Shown here piece after piece: positions 25,784-38,700 of a stretch of DNA of 64,000 bases. The stretch's first letter is position 1. Each line of letters opens with the position of its first letter. The stretch is from contig NC_084782.1 in NCBI RefSeq assembly GCF_028858725.1, positions 372,001 to 436,000 of the forward strand, in the 5' to 3' direction. This DNA comes from Colius striatus. Taxonomy: Eukaryota; Chordata; Aves; Coliiformes; Coliidae. The notes below the pieces were generated by a model that saw only the letters and a list, made by a program, of their open reading frames with translations, ran no database searches and had not been told where the DNA came from. Made by a program: the position numbers and the translations under genes.

Positions 25784-26411
25784 ACCATAGAAGCACAGAA
25801 TCATTTTGGTTGGAAAAGATCTTTAAGATCAAGTCCCAGCCCTCTCCTCACCCTGCCCAGCCCAGCACTGACCCACAGCCCTCAGCACCTCAGCTCCAGG
25901 GCTTTGGGATCCCTCCAGGGCTGGGCACTCCCCCAGCTCCCTGGGCAGCCTGGCACAGGGCTGACACCCCTCTCAGGGAAACAGTTCTGCCTCAGCTCCA
26001 GTCTCAACCTCCCCTGGGGAAACTCCAGCCCCTTTCCTCTTGTTACTTGGGAGCAGAGGCTGACCCCAGCTCCCCACAGCCTCCTGTCAGGGAGTGTCAG
26101 AGAGTGCTGCTGGCTGCCCTCAGCCTCCTCTTCTCCAGGCTCAGCACCCCCATTCCCTCAGCCCCTCCCCAGCCCCTTGTGCTCCAGCCCCTTCCCCAGC
26201 TCAGTGCCCGGCTCTGGCCACGCTGCAGCCCCTCAGTGTCCCTGTGGCAGTGAGTGAGGGGCCCAGCACTGACACAGCCCTGGAGCTGCAGCCTCCCCAG
26301 GGCCCAGCACAGGGGACAATCCCTGCCCTGCTCCTGCTGCCACCCCACTGCTGAGCCCAGCCAGGCTGCCCTTGGCCTTCTTGCCCCCTTGGGCACGCTG
26401 CTGGCTCATTG
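25784..26411 (-). mobile_element. CR1, group 1
   Basis: Antisense tail AGAATCATTTTGGTTGGAAA to CTTCTTGCCCCCTTGGGCAC and GCTGCTGGCTCATTG. One of the longer group 1 copies. Confidence 0.94.
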
Positions 26412-29400
26412 CAGTTTAGTCAACTGAATTGGTTGGATGCTGCTGGCAGAGGGAAACCTTTTCTTTATGCCATGTCCTGACCATGTGTCCCTGTCACCTC
26501 CTTGGGCTCCCCATGCCCTCAGCTCCCACCCCCTCTGTGCTGGACTCACTCTCACCATGCTGGGCTCAGCCATGGTGGGGCTCAGCCATGGTGGGGCCTA
26601 GGTGAGTCCTTCACTGCATTGGTGACCTGAGATGACCTGTTGCACAGTTGTATGTGAGCAGAGCAAGGTGAGGAAGAGCCACACGTCCTGTCTAGTTCTG
26701 GAGAGGGGGAAGCAGGCTGCCAGCAGCCCACTCTGACCTTAGCTTGAGTTAAACATCAACCTGCAGTTGTACATGATGGGGATACAGCTCCTATAGCTCC
26801 AACCACACTGCTGGTACATGTGTGAGCAGGACCCTCTGTGTTTCCATCTCTCTACTCCAGTGGCACTTGCTGAAGCTGTATCTGACAGCAAAGCTGTGGC
26901 TTCCCTCTGCCCTCAAGGATTCACCAGTTAGAGATCTTGCAGGGTGAGATTCAGAGACAAGAGCCAGGGCTAGAGCTAGGCTGGAGCATGGAAACTGGGA
27001 ACAGAGCTAAAGACATAGGAAAAGAAAAAGGGATTTAGAAATCAGGTCAGGAGCAGGAGATGGACATGGAACTGGTGGGATGGAACTGGTGTGTGTGGCA
27101 GCTTCACCCAGAGATTCACAGGATGCCCAGGATCAGCTTTGCAAAGGGATGGGGAAAGATGAGGTATCATGCTGGGAAAAGCTCCAGGAGTGGGAGCCAT
27201 GGCACAGGGAAGGAGCACCTGGGGAAAGCAGATCACCTTAAAGGATGTGCCAGGGATTGTAAGGGCTGCTCCAGCATCAAGGAGAGAGGAAAGGGAAGGC
27301 ATCTGTGGCAAAGGAGGGGCTGTAGCTTCATAGGATCATCTAGTGGGAAACTGGGTGAGCTTCCCCAAGTGATGCTACAAGGAACCAAGCCAGGACCAGG
27401 AAAGGTCCAAGCCCTATCCTTTTCTCTATCTGAGGGCAGTGGAGACTGTCAATATGCAACATTTCCACTTGTGTGAGGGGCAGCACTACTGGAGCACCAG
27501 GCTGGGAGAGAGGCTGGATGCTGCTCCTGTGATCCTGTGACTGGGTGTGCTGTTAACCTACATTTCACTTTGTTACCAGTGATGGCATGTTGATAAACCA
27601 CTTTGTTAACAGTGAGGAATATTAGGAATAAAACACTAAACATTATAAAAATAACTGTGGGGGAAAGCTCCCATAACATATGAAACCAGATTTGAGGATT
27701 CCAAACTCAAATATTAATGCTTTCCAACAACAAATAGGCTCCAAAAGTATTTTTCCATAAGATGTTGCAGCTCAGATCTTGGCATTAACAAAAAACGTTC
27801 CAGCAACAAAGTCCTTGTGAGCTCCAGCCAATATTATCCTCATAAATGGGAAACTGAGGCCCAGGGATGGGGAGTTTCCCATGGGCCATGAGTAAGTTAG
27901 TGATGGAGCCCAAAACTCTCTTCTCTTCACCCAGTATCCCCTGGGTAAGACTCTCCAGTAGAGATGAGCACTGCCTTTAGTTGTCCATCAGGTGCTAAAT
28001 GTCCTCTTTCAGTTTAAACTGGTACCTCACCCAATTCATTACATGCTCTGATTTCATTTGAGGAGATATGGGAATTGTCACTGGTCTGGAAGGAAATTGC
28101 TTTTCCTTTTGTTAGGAATGATTGGGAATGCAGTTTATCCCCCCCTCTTAATTCTGAGTGCAAGGGGATGAATTTGCCTTGTTAAACATTTATTGTTCAA
28201 AACCAGGTAGCAAGAAGCAAAGCCCTGGAATTACAGCCTAGGAAATATATCCCCTGTTTTCCAATGTAACAATTGCATCTGCTCCTCTCCTCCTCAGATA
28301 ATTCAACGTGCAGCACAAATTCACCAGGGACAGTATAAACTTTTACTGCTACTGGCTTTGGGGCTATGAAAACCTGGTGTTTCAGACTGTTGGCTTGGAG
28401 ATCAATACTGAAGCTTAAGTGGCTAACATCCCCATACAAGGCTAGAATTTATTTGCCCTGGTTGTCTATAAATCAATGGCAATATCGTGTCCACTCGGCT
28501 CATGCCTGCCTGGAGTTTATGGGGAGTAGCCATCCAGGGTTTGACTAATATGTGAAACTATTTCTGTCCATCTGGTCCAACAGGCCAGGCAGACATGTCA
28601 GAGAAGAGTAACTCTTCCAAGAGCTGCCTTTATTCATCATAAATCTCTGATTAAAAGCAAACAGATGTGGAGGGTGGACGTTTCACGTGGGCCTTTGTCC
28701 ACGTCCTGCATCGTTAGCCCAGGACTGCGACGTCCAGCTCCACGGAAGATTCCCAGCATTCTTGGATTGCTTCAGATTGAAGCCTTCTGAGAAAACATCC
28801 CTGTATTTTTGGGGCTGTTTGACCCATTGGGTCATGAAAATAAACATTTGAAGGAAAGGCATATTTCTGTTCAACTCCTGTTTAACAAAACCCAAGGACT
28901 CGTTTCTTGCTCTCGCTCACAAGGTGGCCAGTGCCTGTGGCAAGGTCCATCCCAGGGCAGAGGCAGGGACCTGGTGACAGAACCACTTGTGATTCTTTGG
29001 GCAAATCCTGCTTTTCAGCAAGAGGAGCTCCAGGGGAGAGAGATGTCAGTGGGGTTACCCCAGGGAGGTTATTAGGAGTAAGGAGGAGGGAGCTGCAGGG
29101 ATGAAGCGCTGCTTTCTGCTGCTGCAGGGCCTGACCTGTAACTACCTCACAGAGACAACTATTTCTGTAAGGCTCATCTGGGTTCACAGAGACAGCTCCT
29201 GTTGGCAGGGCCTGGAGAGAGGAGGGGCTCTGCATGGCCATCCCAAGGGCATATTGCTGCCCACTCAAGAGGGCTGCTTGGGTGGTTAAATACAAAGTGC
29301 AAAGGGGTCTTTTCAGAAGAACATCTCCAAATTCCCCTTAACCTCAGCTCTGGCAGTGGCAGTTGATTGCTGGTAGACTGAAAGTATCAGGGAATAATTG

Positions 29401-32400
29401 TGCACACAGCATGGATCCAGCATTTGAAATGCATTGTCAGCAGAAGCCAGGGACAAATCCCACTGACTGAGAAAGGGCTGGCCAATACAATGACCAGAGT
29501 TGCTCTCTCTGGTTACACAGTAAGGGAAAGGCAGCTTTTTCTCTGGATGTGTAACATGGGATGATCATGTCCAAAGAGGCTCTCTCTGGACACAACACTG
29601 CACAGCTGGTGTCTGGATCTGTATCCACTGTGGTGTTCAAGGTTGGATGCTGTGCATGATACCACCCTGGAGGTGTGAACTTCAGGGCCAGAGAGGAACA
29701 TGAGCTCATCTCATCTGGCCTCAGGCAGAAAACAGAGGCTGTATAATTTCATCCAGTTACCTCATTTGACTGAAGCATCTCAACCAGAAAAATACCCAGA
29801 CTTGACCTGGAGATTGTGAGGAACAAGAACTTGGCTCCATGTGATCATTGGCTCCAGTGTTGATCAACCTCAGTGTCAGAAGCAGGAGCTGTGTGCCAAG
29901 ACACCAATGGCTGGTCCCCAGCCCACTTTCTGGCTGATGAGAGCTGAGCAGCCTTTGCAAAATGACCATTTCTCCTCTCCCTCATCAATCCCAAGGAAGT
30001 GTCAGACCATGGCATGAACACACTTCACTCCATGGCCTGCTTAATAGCTGCTTTAACTACAGAAACATCTGGAGGCCCCAGCAAGGCTTTGTCCTGATGG
30101 ATGCTGTGTGTATAGAGGAAGAAACACTCTATCCTGGTGGATTTACAGGCTCTGTGGACCAGACACTCAGAGTGTTGGCGGGTAAGAGAAAATCTCTACC
30201 CTGAGGGGAAACACTGGAGCACATCATAGGCAGAGGCCAGCTGATGGGCTGGAGCAGGCATGGGCATAGCTGCACATGGGTGTGAGACTGGGAACTGAGC
30301 AGACCATGCCCAGAAACACTGCAGTGTGGGAGTGATTGCTTACCTGCTCTTTCCATGGACCACAGGAGACAGGACAGGCAGGGCTCATTTCCAAAGCATC
30401 CACCTCAGGGCTGCCTCTCAATGCATCCATCCACCAGCACAGTGCAAGCCTGAGCCTTCCCTCAGTCACTGCTCCAACGTGGTCAGAATTAAGGTGCAGT
30501 GTAGCACACATTTCACACACCCTGGCAATTAAAAGTCCTCTCATTGCTTTGTTTCCTCTGGCAGAGAGGGGAGAACCCTCACAAACCTGAAACTCCTTTT
30601 TTCCATAAGTGAATGCAGGATGTTCTCCTGGGGTTGCCTTTAGTGTTTGGCAGGTGTGATGGAGGGGAAAAAAAAGGGAAAGGAAACCACTTCTCTCTTG
30701 ACAGTCTTGGGTTTAGCTTTTCCAAGATTTCCTTTCCAAATCTGCACTCTGCAAGCTGCACTCACATTCATTACATCAATCTCACAACACTCGAGCAAGC
30801 TGGGACTGGACATCCCAAGCTGGGACATAATGGGCCTCCACTTCTTCAGCTGTAGCAGGATAGGGAATTCCAGCTAAGCTTAGCATCATGTTCCTTGTGA
30901 GACTCTGGATATGGGCAGGTTCACACCCTGCATGCTCATCCACAGAGCTGATGTGCCCACACTACAGGCGTGGGGTTGGTCCTGTGCTGCTCACTCAAGA
31001 AATGTTTCCTGGTTGAGCTGAAGGTTTAGCATAGAAGTTACAAACTGCTATTAGCTTTATTGTCTACCAGCAATTTGTGCACATGGAAGGTTCCCTGCCA
31101 GCTCCCTTAATTGCTGTTGCTACAGGCTGCTGTGTGGCTCTTTGGCCACAAGACTGTGAGGCTGGGTATCACTTGGGAGGATGGTTGTCTCAAAGTACTG
31201 TAACAGCCTGGTTTGGGCTGCCTGGAAAAAGTGAGAGAACAAGCTTGTCTTCCCATTTCCATTTGAGGGGAAAAAGGGAAATGAATCTGAGTCTGTTGTT
31301 CCAATTCCCTTTGGACAGGCAGGAATTCAGCATTGCAGGGGTGAATATCCAGAGGGGTCTTCAGCATCGTGGGCAGATCTGTGGTGTGACTGGAAAAAGC
31401 ACTGCAAATCCCAAATTCCTGAAGGTCCTCCAGCCACTCACACTCTCTGTTGTCCCTCCAGTCATTGTCACAGCCCCACTGTAGGCCACAGGTTTGCTTC
31501 ATGGCCTGGCTCATCCTCACAAGCTCTTCAACCTCACACAGCCTTCACCCCTAAAGATGTGGCACATGCTTGGGCTCCAGACCTGCAGTGTCCTGCATTG
31601 CAACAGATGCCAACCACAGCATCCCATGCCACCCATTCCCAAACTGCACCTCTATCATCTGGGCAACAGGGAGCTTCCAACACAGAAGCAGGATTTCCTG
31701 ACAGTTCTCCAGCCACTCCAGGGAACCTGAGTGCAGTTTTTGCCCTGTGCTTGTGTGTGTAGGACAGATTCCTCCTGGCTTGACCAGGATGGAGGGATGC
31801 AGCAGTGCTGGTCCCAGTATGGACACTTCCCTAATGCCCAGTTCCCTCTGTCTGCACTGACAGATATGATCCAAGCACCTGAGTCAAAACAAAAGAGTTA
31901 AATGAAGGCATAACTGGCCCTGGGAATGTAACTGTTAGCACATGCATTGAAAACACAGACAAAAGGACTGGCAAGACCACACGTGTCCCTTGAATCCTGC
32001 CTGCACGCTTTTTTATGGCTCCAAGGGCTGCTTCCTTCTCCTTGGCTGGGTGACAATTTACCTCTAGGCCCTGTTGCTGGGTGAAACAACAAGATATTAT
32101 CACCCTCCTGCGTTCCCCAAGTTCACACTCCACTTCCCAGGTGTTGCAGTAACAGCTGTTTTGTTTCTGCACCTCCACTCACGCTTCCTAAGGACTCTTC
32201 ATTTCATTTTTCAGCCGTTGTTCTCTCTCATCTCCAATTTGACACATCATATCCTCTGGGTGCTAGTGAGCAGCAGGGAGATCAGCATTGCTAAAGTGAA
32301 AGTTCCTTGCTAGCCCTGCAGATAAAGCAGTGTCCAGAACCGCTGCTGCTGTCCTGGTGTGACTCACAAGTAGTGAATGCTTTTGCTTAACTTGCAAAAC

Positions 32401-32608
32401 TGTTCAGAGCACAAAACTCCAAGAGATGTTCTTCCTTCAGGTGACGGCTTCCAGCTGTAGCATCCAAGTCCCCACCTCCTGCAGGTCTTGATGCTTTTCC
32501 CTGTGATGGATAGCAGCTGATTGAGGTCTTGCACATCTTCATGGGGGCTGTGTTCATGCTATTGGGATACATTAATTTGCTGAACTTTTTACATGAGTTT
32601 TGCTCTGA
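26412..32608. other. Long CR1-free intergenic stretch
   Basis: 6.2 kb without a recognisable CR1 insertion, unusual in this window. It contains the 16-bp duplication (26565) and a CpG-retaining E-box cluster (28674-28744). No gene seen. Confidence 0.55.
26565..26596. repeat. 16-bp tandem duplication
   Basis: CTCAGCCATGGTGGGG occurs twice in direct succession. Confidence 0.85.
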
Positions 32609-33048
32609 TCACAAATCAGAGAATCTCAAGGGCTGGAAGGGACCCCAAAAGCTCATCCAGTGCAACCCCCTGCCAGAGCAGCACCACCTAGAGCAGGGCA
32701 CACAGGGACTCATCCAGCTGGGTTGGAATGTCCCCAGAGAAGGAGCCTCCACAGCCCATCTGGGCAGCCCCTGCCAGTGCTCCCTCACCTCAACAGGGAA
32801 CAAATTCTTCCTTGTGTTGCTTTGGAACCTCTTCTGTTCCAGCTTGTGCCCGTTGCCCCTTGTCCTGTCATTGGCCATCCCTGAGCACAGCCTGGCTCCA
32901 GCCTCCTCACACCCACCCTTGATGGATTTGTAACCATGACTGAGCTCACCCCTCAGGCTCCTCTTCTCCAAACTCCAGAGCCCCAGATCCCTCAGCCTTT
33001 CATCACAAGGGAGATGCTCCACTCCATCATCTCTGTGGCCCTGTGCTG
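32609..33048 (-). mobile_element. CR1, group 3, with readable ORF2 tail
   Basis: The minus frame reads DERLRDLGLWSLEKRSLRGE, later GGCEEAGARLCSG and NDRTRGNGHKLEQKRFQSNT. This is an open CR1 ORF2 C-terminus, so the group 3 lineage kept this region coding. Confidence 0.93.
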
Positions 33049-34734
33049 ATGAGCTATCCAACACTGTTCCATCTCCCCTCCTGCTACACTCTTTATTCCC
33101 CACACTGCCTTCTGCAGCACTGACCATTTACTTGTCTGAATCGTTTCCCACTGGTTTGACCCATGGAAAGGATCCTTACCAAACATGTTCAGCCTGGCTT
33201 CACTGAGGCTTCTCCAAGCTTTTATTCCAGGCACTGGTGCCCTTGACTCTCCAGGAGTATCTTCCAGGCTGGTCTCTGTGAGTTTTTTACCCCCTGTGTC
33301 TCTCCTGGGGAAATATCTTCCAAGAAACTTCTTCTCCACACCCTCCCAGCTCTCCTGCATCTGTCCACATTTGCTGCATCACACAGTGGATGCTCTGGCA
33401 CTGGATTTTTCTTTAACCATTGAAAAAGCCAACAACAAGCTCATCAGCTCCAGTATATTCTTTAAAGCCATTTTTTCCTCCCTGATATGGATGTTTCTCA
33501 GGACACTCTGGCAAGGCCACGGGAGTAACTGCCAACTCCCTGCTCCTCCTTCCCATTCCCATTCTGCTCACAGAGACAGCAGAGGCTGGAAAAGGCAGGA
33601 TTCTTGTGCTAAATCCTACAACTGAGAACACCTGAAAGTGAGAGTCCTCTGACCTTGCTTTAAGCTTTAAACATCACCTTAATCTCCCCAGATAGCCTCT
33701 GGAGATCAGGAGGAACCTCCAGATGGGGAGTCATCTATCCTGCCTTAGAAGGCCACTGCAAAGAGATGAATTGCTCTTTAGAGGAGCTCCATTGCCTTCA
33801 GAGGAAGCCAAGGGAATTAGTTAACACTTGGTAATCTGATTGTTAGGCACTAAATTAGGGCAAATTAATCTCCCTGCAGATGTCATGGTGTATGGGAATC
33901 CTCATTCTTCCTTTAAAGACACGAGATCATTTAAACCCATCGTTATCACAGCCACCAGTCAGCTGTGGTCAGGGAAGGCTTGGGTCATCTGCAGGAGCCC
34001 ATGCTGGTGTGGGCTGAGTTTGGGATGGTCTGGTTTTGCTGGTGGTCTCTTTCTCAGAAGAAGAAGAAAAAAAAAACCCCAAGAAGGTGAAAAGAGCCCA
34101 CTTCCAGCAGCTGCCTCAGGGAAAGCCGTGAGACACGCTGCTGGGGTTTGCTACCTTACATGGAACACGCTGTGCAAGACACATCCTGCTGGGACTGAGG
34201 TTCACACATTTCCAAATCTGTCTGGGGGAAAAAAAAAAGGTTTTGATAGAAAATTCAAGTGAGATGACACTTTAACTGGAAATAACAGCAGCAGAGAAAT
34301 CAACAAACTTCAGGCCTTGGAGTCTGTGCCGTCATTTCCATCAGATGCAGCATATTCGTCTCCAAGTGTCTGGAGCAGACATTCTGTGTGATTTGGGCTT
34401 TTTTTGCTGAATCCCAGAAGATACCACAAACAGTTTCTGTTTCAAATTATGAAGTAATGAAAGAAACCACACCAGGCTGATGTTTGTTACTAATTATGTT
34501 ACTTTATGGGTTGGGTTTTTGTTTTAACTCCAAGCTTAAATCCACTTGCAATAACAACAGCGCTCAAAAAGCAACTCAGGTCAGGTTTTACAGCCCTTTA
34601 AATGCATTATCCCTGTGCTTCCAATCAAATAATCATTCTCATGTTATAGTCCTATAAGACACGGTCAGCATGTTCTGCAGATGTTTCTGAGCATGAGCAT
34701 GGCTGTCTTCTCTGCTAATGTATAGGCTGCTGTG
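33049..34734. other. Unique intergenic sequence
   Basis: Nothing recognised. Confidence 0.6.
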
Positions 34735-34812
34735 AATCATAGAATGGTGGGGTTGGAAGGGACCTTTAGAGATCATCCAGTCCAACCCCCTTGCTGAAGC
34801 AGGTCCACCTGC
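34735..34812 (-). mobile_element. CR1 3' fragment, group 5
   Basis: GAATCATAGAATGGTGGGGT, then TGGAAGGGACCTTTAGAGAT and CATCCAGTCCAACCCC. Only the last 80 bases are present. Confidence 0.88.
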
Positions 34813-34896
34813 TTTTCCTGTGATCACACTATTACTCTAATCCCATGTCCAGGGGTATCATTCAAGCTTGATATGTCAGGATGGCAGCAGAAGATG

Positions 34897-35287
34897 GACC
34901 CAGCAGCCTGAGGGACTTGGGGCTGTTGAGCCTGGAGAAAAGAAGGCTCAGGGGAAACCTTCTCACTCTCTACAGCTACCTGAAAAGAAGCTGTAGCCAG
35001 GTGAGGTTGGGCTGTCCTCCCCAATAACAAGCAATAGAACAAGAGGAAACAGCCTCAACTGTCAGCAGGGGAGGTTCAGGCTGGGTGTGAGGAGGAATTT
35101 CTTTGCTGTCAGGCCTTGGAACAGCTGCCCAGGGAGCTGCTGGAGTCACCGTCCCTGGAGGGGTTTCAGATCTGGGTGGGTGTTGCACTGAGGGCAATGG
35201 GCTGGTGGGTGATGGGGCTGGGACAGAGGCTGCACCCCATGAGCTGAAAGGGCTCTGCCAGCTGAAACCACTCTGTGGTTCCATGAC
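34897..35287 (+). mobile_element. CR1, group 4
   Basis: TTGAGCCTGGAGAAAAGAAG, TGTGAGGAGGAATTTCTTTG and GGGATGGGGCTG-like sequence to AACCACTCTGTGGTTCCATG. Confidence 0.92.
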
Positions 35288-35745
35288 ACAAGAACTGGTT
35301 CATCTTATGTCTGGGAGAGCTGAGGCACTGGATTCTTTAAGGATGAAATGCAGCAGAGCCCTTAGACACTTGATGTGGCATTAGGAGGGGCTTTACTGAG
35401 CCCAAGGCCCTGGTAGAGCATTGAACATGGGTCTGAGGGAGCATCTCTGACATATGTAAGTGAATCATTGCTGTCCCTGCTGCATGCAAGTGCTCAGAGA
35501 GGACAGGGCAGCTGAGACCCTTCTCAAGAGCCTTTGTATCTCAGGAGAGAAAAGTCATTTTGAGAAACCTATTCTTATTAATGCTCCAAAATGCTTTTGT
35601 GGATTGTGTATACAAAAGGAAACCACCAAAGCTTCATGCTCTGGGGAAGCCTCCTGCTTCTATGTGGGTATCATTCAAATCCCTGTGACCTGCTCTCACC
35701 TCACTGATGGCTGGGCATCCCTCTCACCTGCCATCCCTCTGTAGC

Positions 35746-35795
35746 ACTTGATGGTAGCAAAGTAGATGCTACTTGATGGTAGCAGAGTAGAGCTG
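35746..35795. repeat. 25-bp tandem duplication
   Basis: ACTTGATGGTAGCA followed by (A/G)AGTAGA, twice in a row (35746 and 35771). Confidence 0.85.
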
Positions 35796-38700
35796 CCTGA
35801 CCTGCCTGCCACAGCCTGGTAATTTCCAGTCCTCTTTCAGGAGTCAAGCTGTGATGTCCCTGTGTTTCATCCAAGTCTGAGTTGTTCTGCTCTCTCCCTC
35901 TCACAGCCTTAGCCTTCTGCCCTCCCAAGTGCTACCTGAGGAAAAGGGATCACTCAGGAATGTGAATGCTGTGATACCATGGAAACAGAGCATAATTCCT
36001 ACTGAATCAAGGCAGGTAAGAGAAACTCTTTTTCCAGATATAGATGTCTGTCTGCCAGCTCCTCACCCAGCACAAACCAGCACTAAAGGGCAAGGAGCAG
36101 CTGCTCAGCACCAGCTCAGAGGCTGCCTGGTAGCACCCTGATCTGCACATCTTGCTCCACTGCAGCTCCCAGCTGAGGTCAGGGCCATCTCTGCTTTATG
36201 CCTAAGCTGCTTGGAAACTAAAAACCATCAGTGGAAAAAGCCTCAGTCCCTCCCCAGAGTCCCAGCTCCTTGTCTCCGTTCCTGAGCTCACCTCAGCATG
36301 AGGTGAGGACAGTGTGACACTGCCAGAGGGAACACATCCATCACATCCCACTCCAAGCTCAATGTGCTGCCACCCATCTGAGACACAGACTTTTCCCTTT
36401 TACCCCTTTGTGGGGTGTACTCACCTACCCCATTCCTGTTGCCAGGTTCCTCTTTGCAGATGCATCTCTGAAACTCACTCACAGCTTTTCCCCTTCAAAT
36501 ACTGCCAGTAAATCAAGTGCATCACAGGTGGTGGGTTAGGAGAAAAGGATGACCTGGCTCCAGTTAGGAGGAAAATGAGTGGCTGCTTTTGCACTCTGAA
36601 CAACCACAGATGCAAAGGTTTGTGCAGATGGATTTAGGGGTGAGGGCTTGGTTTGAAGAGCCCATCAGTGTGTGCAGAAACTCTTACGTTGTCCCCAGTG
36701 TTTGTGACAGGTCACAGACCTCCTGCCAAGTGGATTTTGGGTGGGAAACAAAGCAGCCTCAGCACTGCTGTGCTGGTGCTGGGATTTACCAGCCAAGCTA
36801 AGGGAGTCTGAGGTCACTCAGGCTGGGGAAAGGACTGGGAAAAACACATTCAGAACAGTCCTTGCCATCATGCCACACTGGAAAGTTTTAGCAATGTGAA
36901 ACTTTTCTTGATGCATCCACAGAAAACACCCTGTGAATGCTGCCAGAGCTTGTGCTGTGATGTTTCACACCTCAGCCATCCCTCCTTGGGTGGCTCCAGT
37001 TGCTGAGCAAGCCCCACCACAGCTCCTCAGGGGATCTTTCAAGGCACTTGTTGGTCTCAGAACAGTCTTCCTGGAAATCTTCCAGTCTCTGTGACTGTGA
37101 GCAAAAATGAGGTAATGCAGACACACACTGAAGGAGCAGATATTCATCTACAAGGGAAACCCCTCTGGCTGCTTCCAGCCCCAGAAGACCCACTGCACCA
37201 AGGCCAGGGGCACAAGAGGCATCTGAAGGTGAGTGTACCAGGAGAGTCAATGCAAGGGGAAAGCTCTCGAGGCTTTCTCCTCCAGATTCATCTCCTGCAT
37301 CAATGGTAGCCCTCAGAACTGCAATGAGACACTGAGCCTCCCTTCATCTGGCTTGAAAGAAGCTCTTTTACCACCAGCCTAGCACCAAAGCCAGGCTAGG
37401 ATTTGTCACCAAGCCCTGTGCAAGGACACTTGGTCCTGCCTGCCAGGATGAGCTGCTCTAACAGAGGAGAGAGATGAAGCATCACTGCCCTCTACCTCTG
37501 CTCTGCACCCAAGCACTGGGAGGGGAAGGGGCTGAGGTGCCCACGTGTTTGTTATTAAGCAGCAAAAAGCATTTCCAAAGATGGGTTCACAAAGCCCAGA
37601 GAAGCAGAGCTGCCAACAGCATCGTCAGAAGTGTGTTCAACATTCAACCCTCTCTGGCAGCCAAGTCTTGCTGGCTGGGTCTGATGGGTTCATTGGCTTT
37701 CCTTCTTAGTGTTGGTGGTTTGAAGAAGTTGAGCAGCTCTGCAGGAAGCTGATGTGCTGCTGGCTCCCAGCCTTCATCTGCTGGAGGAGATTGGAAACTC
37801 TGGGGATAGGCCCCTCAGGACAGATAATGGAGAGGCTCATTTGCCAAAGAAAAAAAAGGGCTTTTGCTTAAAAATATGAACTGGTGCTCAGCAAGCAGGA
37901 TAAAGCCCCTCTTCTCTGGAAGCTGAGAGCTCAAGGGGTTTAATTGTTGAATGAGCAGCTATTTTCTATGGAAATGGTGTTTTCTGCTGGAAAGATAAGA
38001 AGTGATTTCAGGTCAGAAAAGTGTTTAGGTGGAAAATTCCTCACTGGCTGGAAAGGTTCTCCCAGGCTCCCTGGAGGATGTGAGGAGTTGGGAAGGGAAA
38101 AGGAGCATCAAAGATTTTAACCCAGCTATAAAAGAGGCTCTCAGCACACTCATGAACTAGAGCAGCTCCCTCCTCATCTCCCCAGGGGCTTCATGGAAGC
38201 CTAGCTAGTTTGCAGAGTGGCAGATTGCATGTGGGTAGATCAGTATGAGGAGAGAAAGATATATATGGAGATTGACAATATAGAGAGATATGGGGCTTTT
38301 TGGTTCAGCTTTTGGCAAAACAGCTGTGGACTCTCTTCCTTGTCCCTTGCACAGGGAAAATTTGGCCCAGGGTGACTAAAATGAGGGCGCCTGTGGCAAG
38401 TTTCAGAGCAAAATCACACTCACAGGAACTAAACAGACCAAGTCACCTCCTGCTCTGTGCATCTCCCAGGCTGTTTTCTTTCACACAGAAACCTGCTATT
38501 CTAGGGCCAGGAATAGGGAACAGGGAGGTCAAGCAAAGTCACTGAAATGCATGATTTCTCCTCATTTACTGGGCAGGAGCAGTGTTTGCTGCAGAGCTCT
38601 CAGCTCTGAGCCACGGCAGCGAGGAACCATTCTCACCCACACCTCAATTCCTACTGACCTTGGGAGAAAAAGATACTAATTGAGAAAGATTTGCCTTGCT

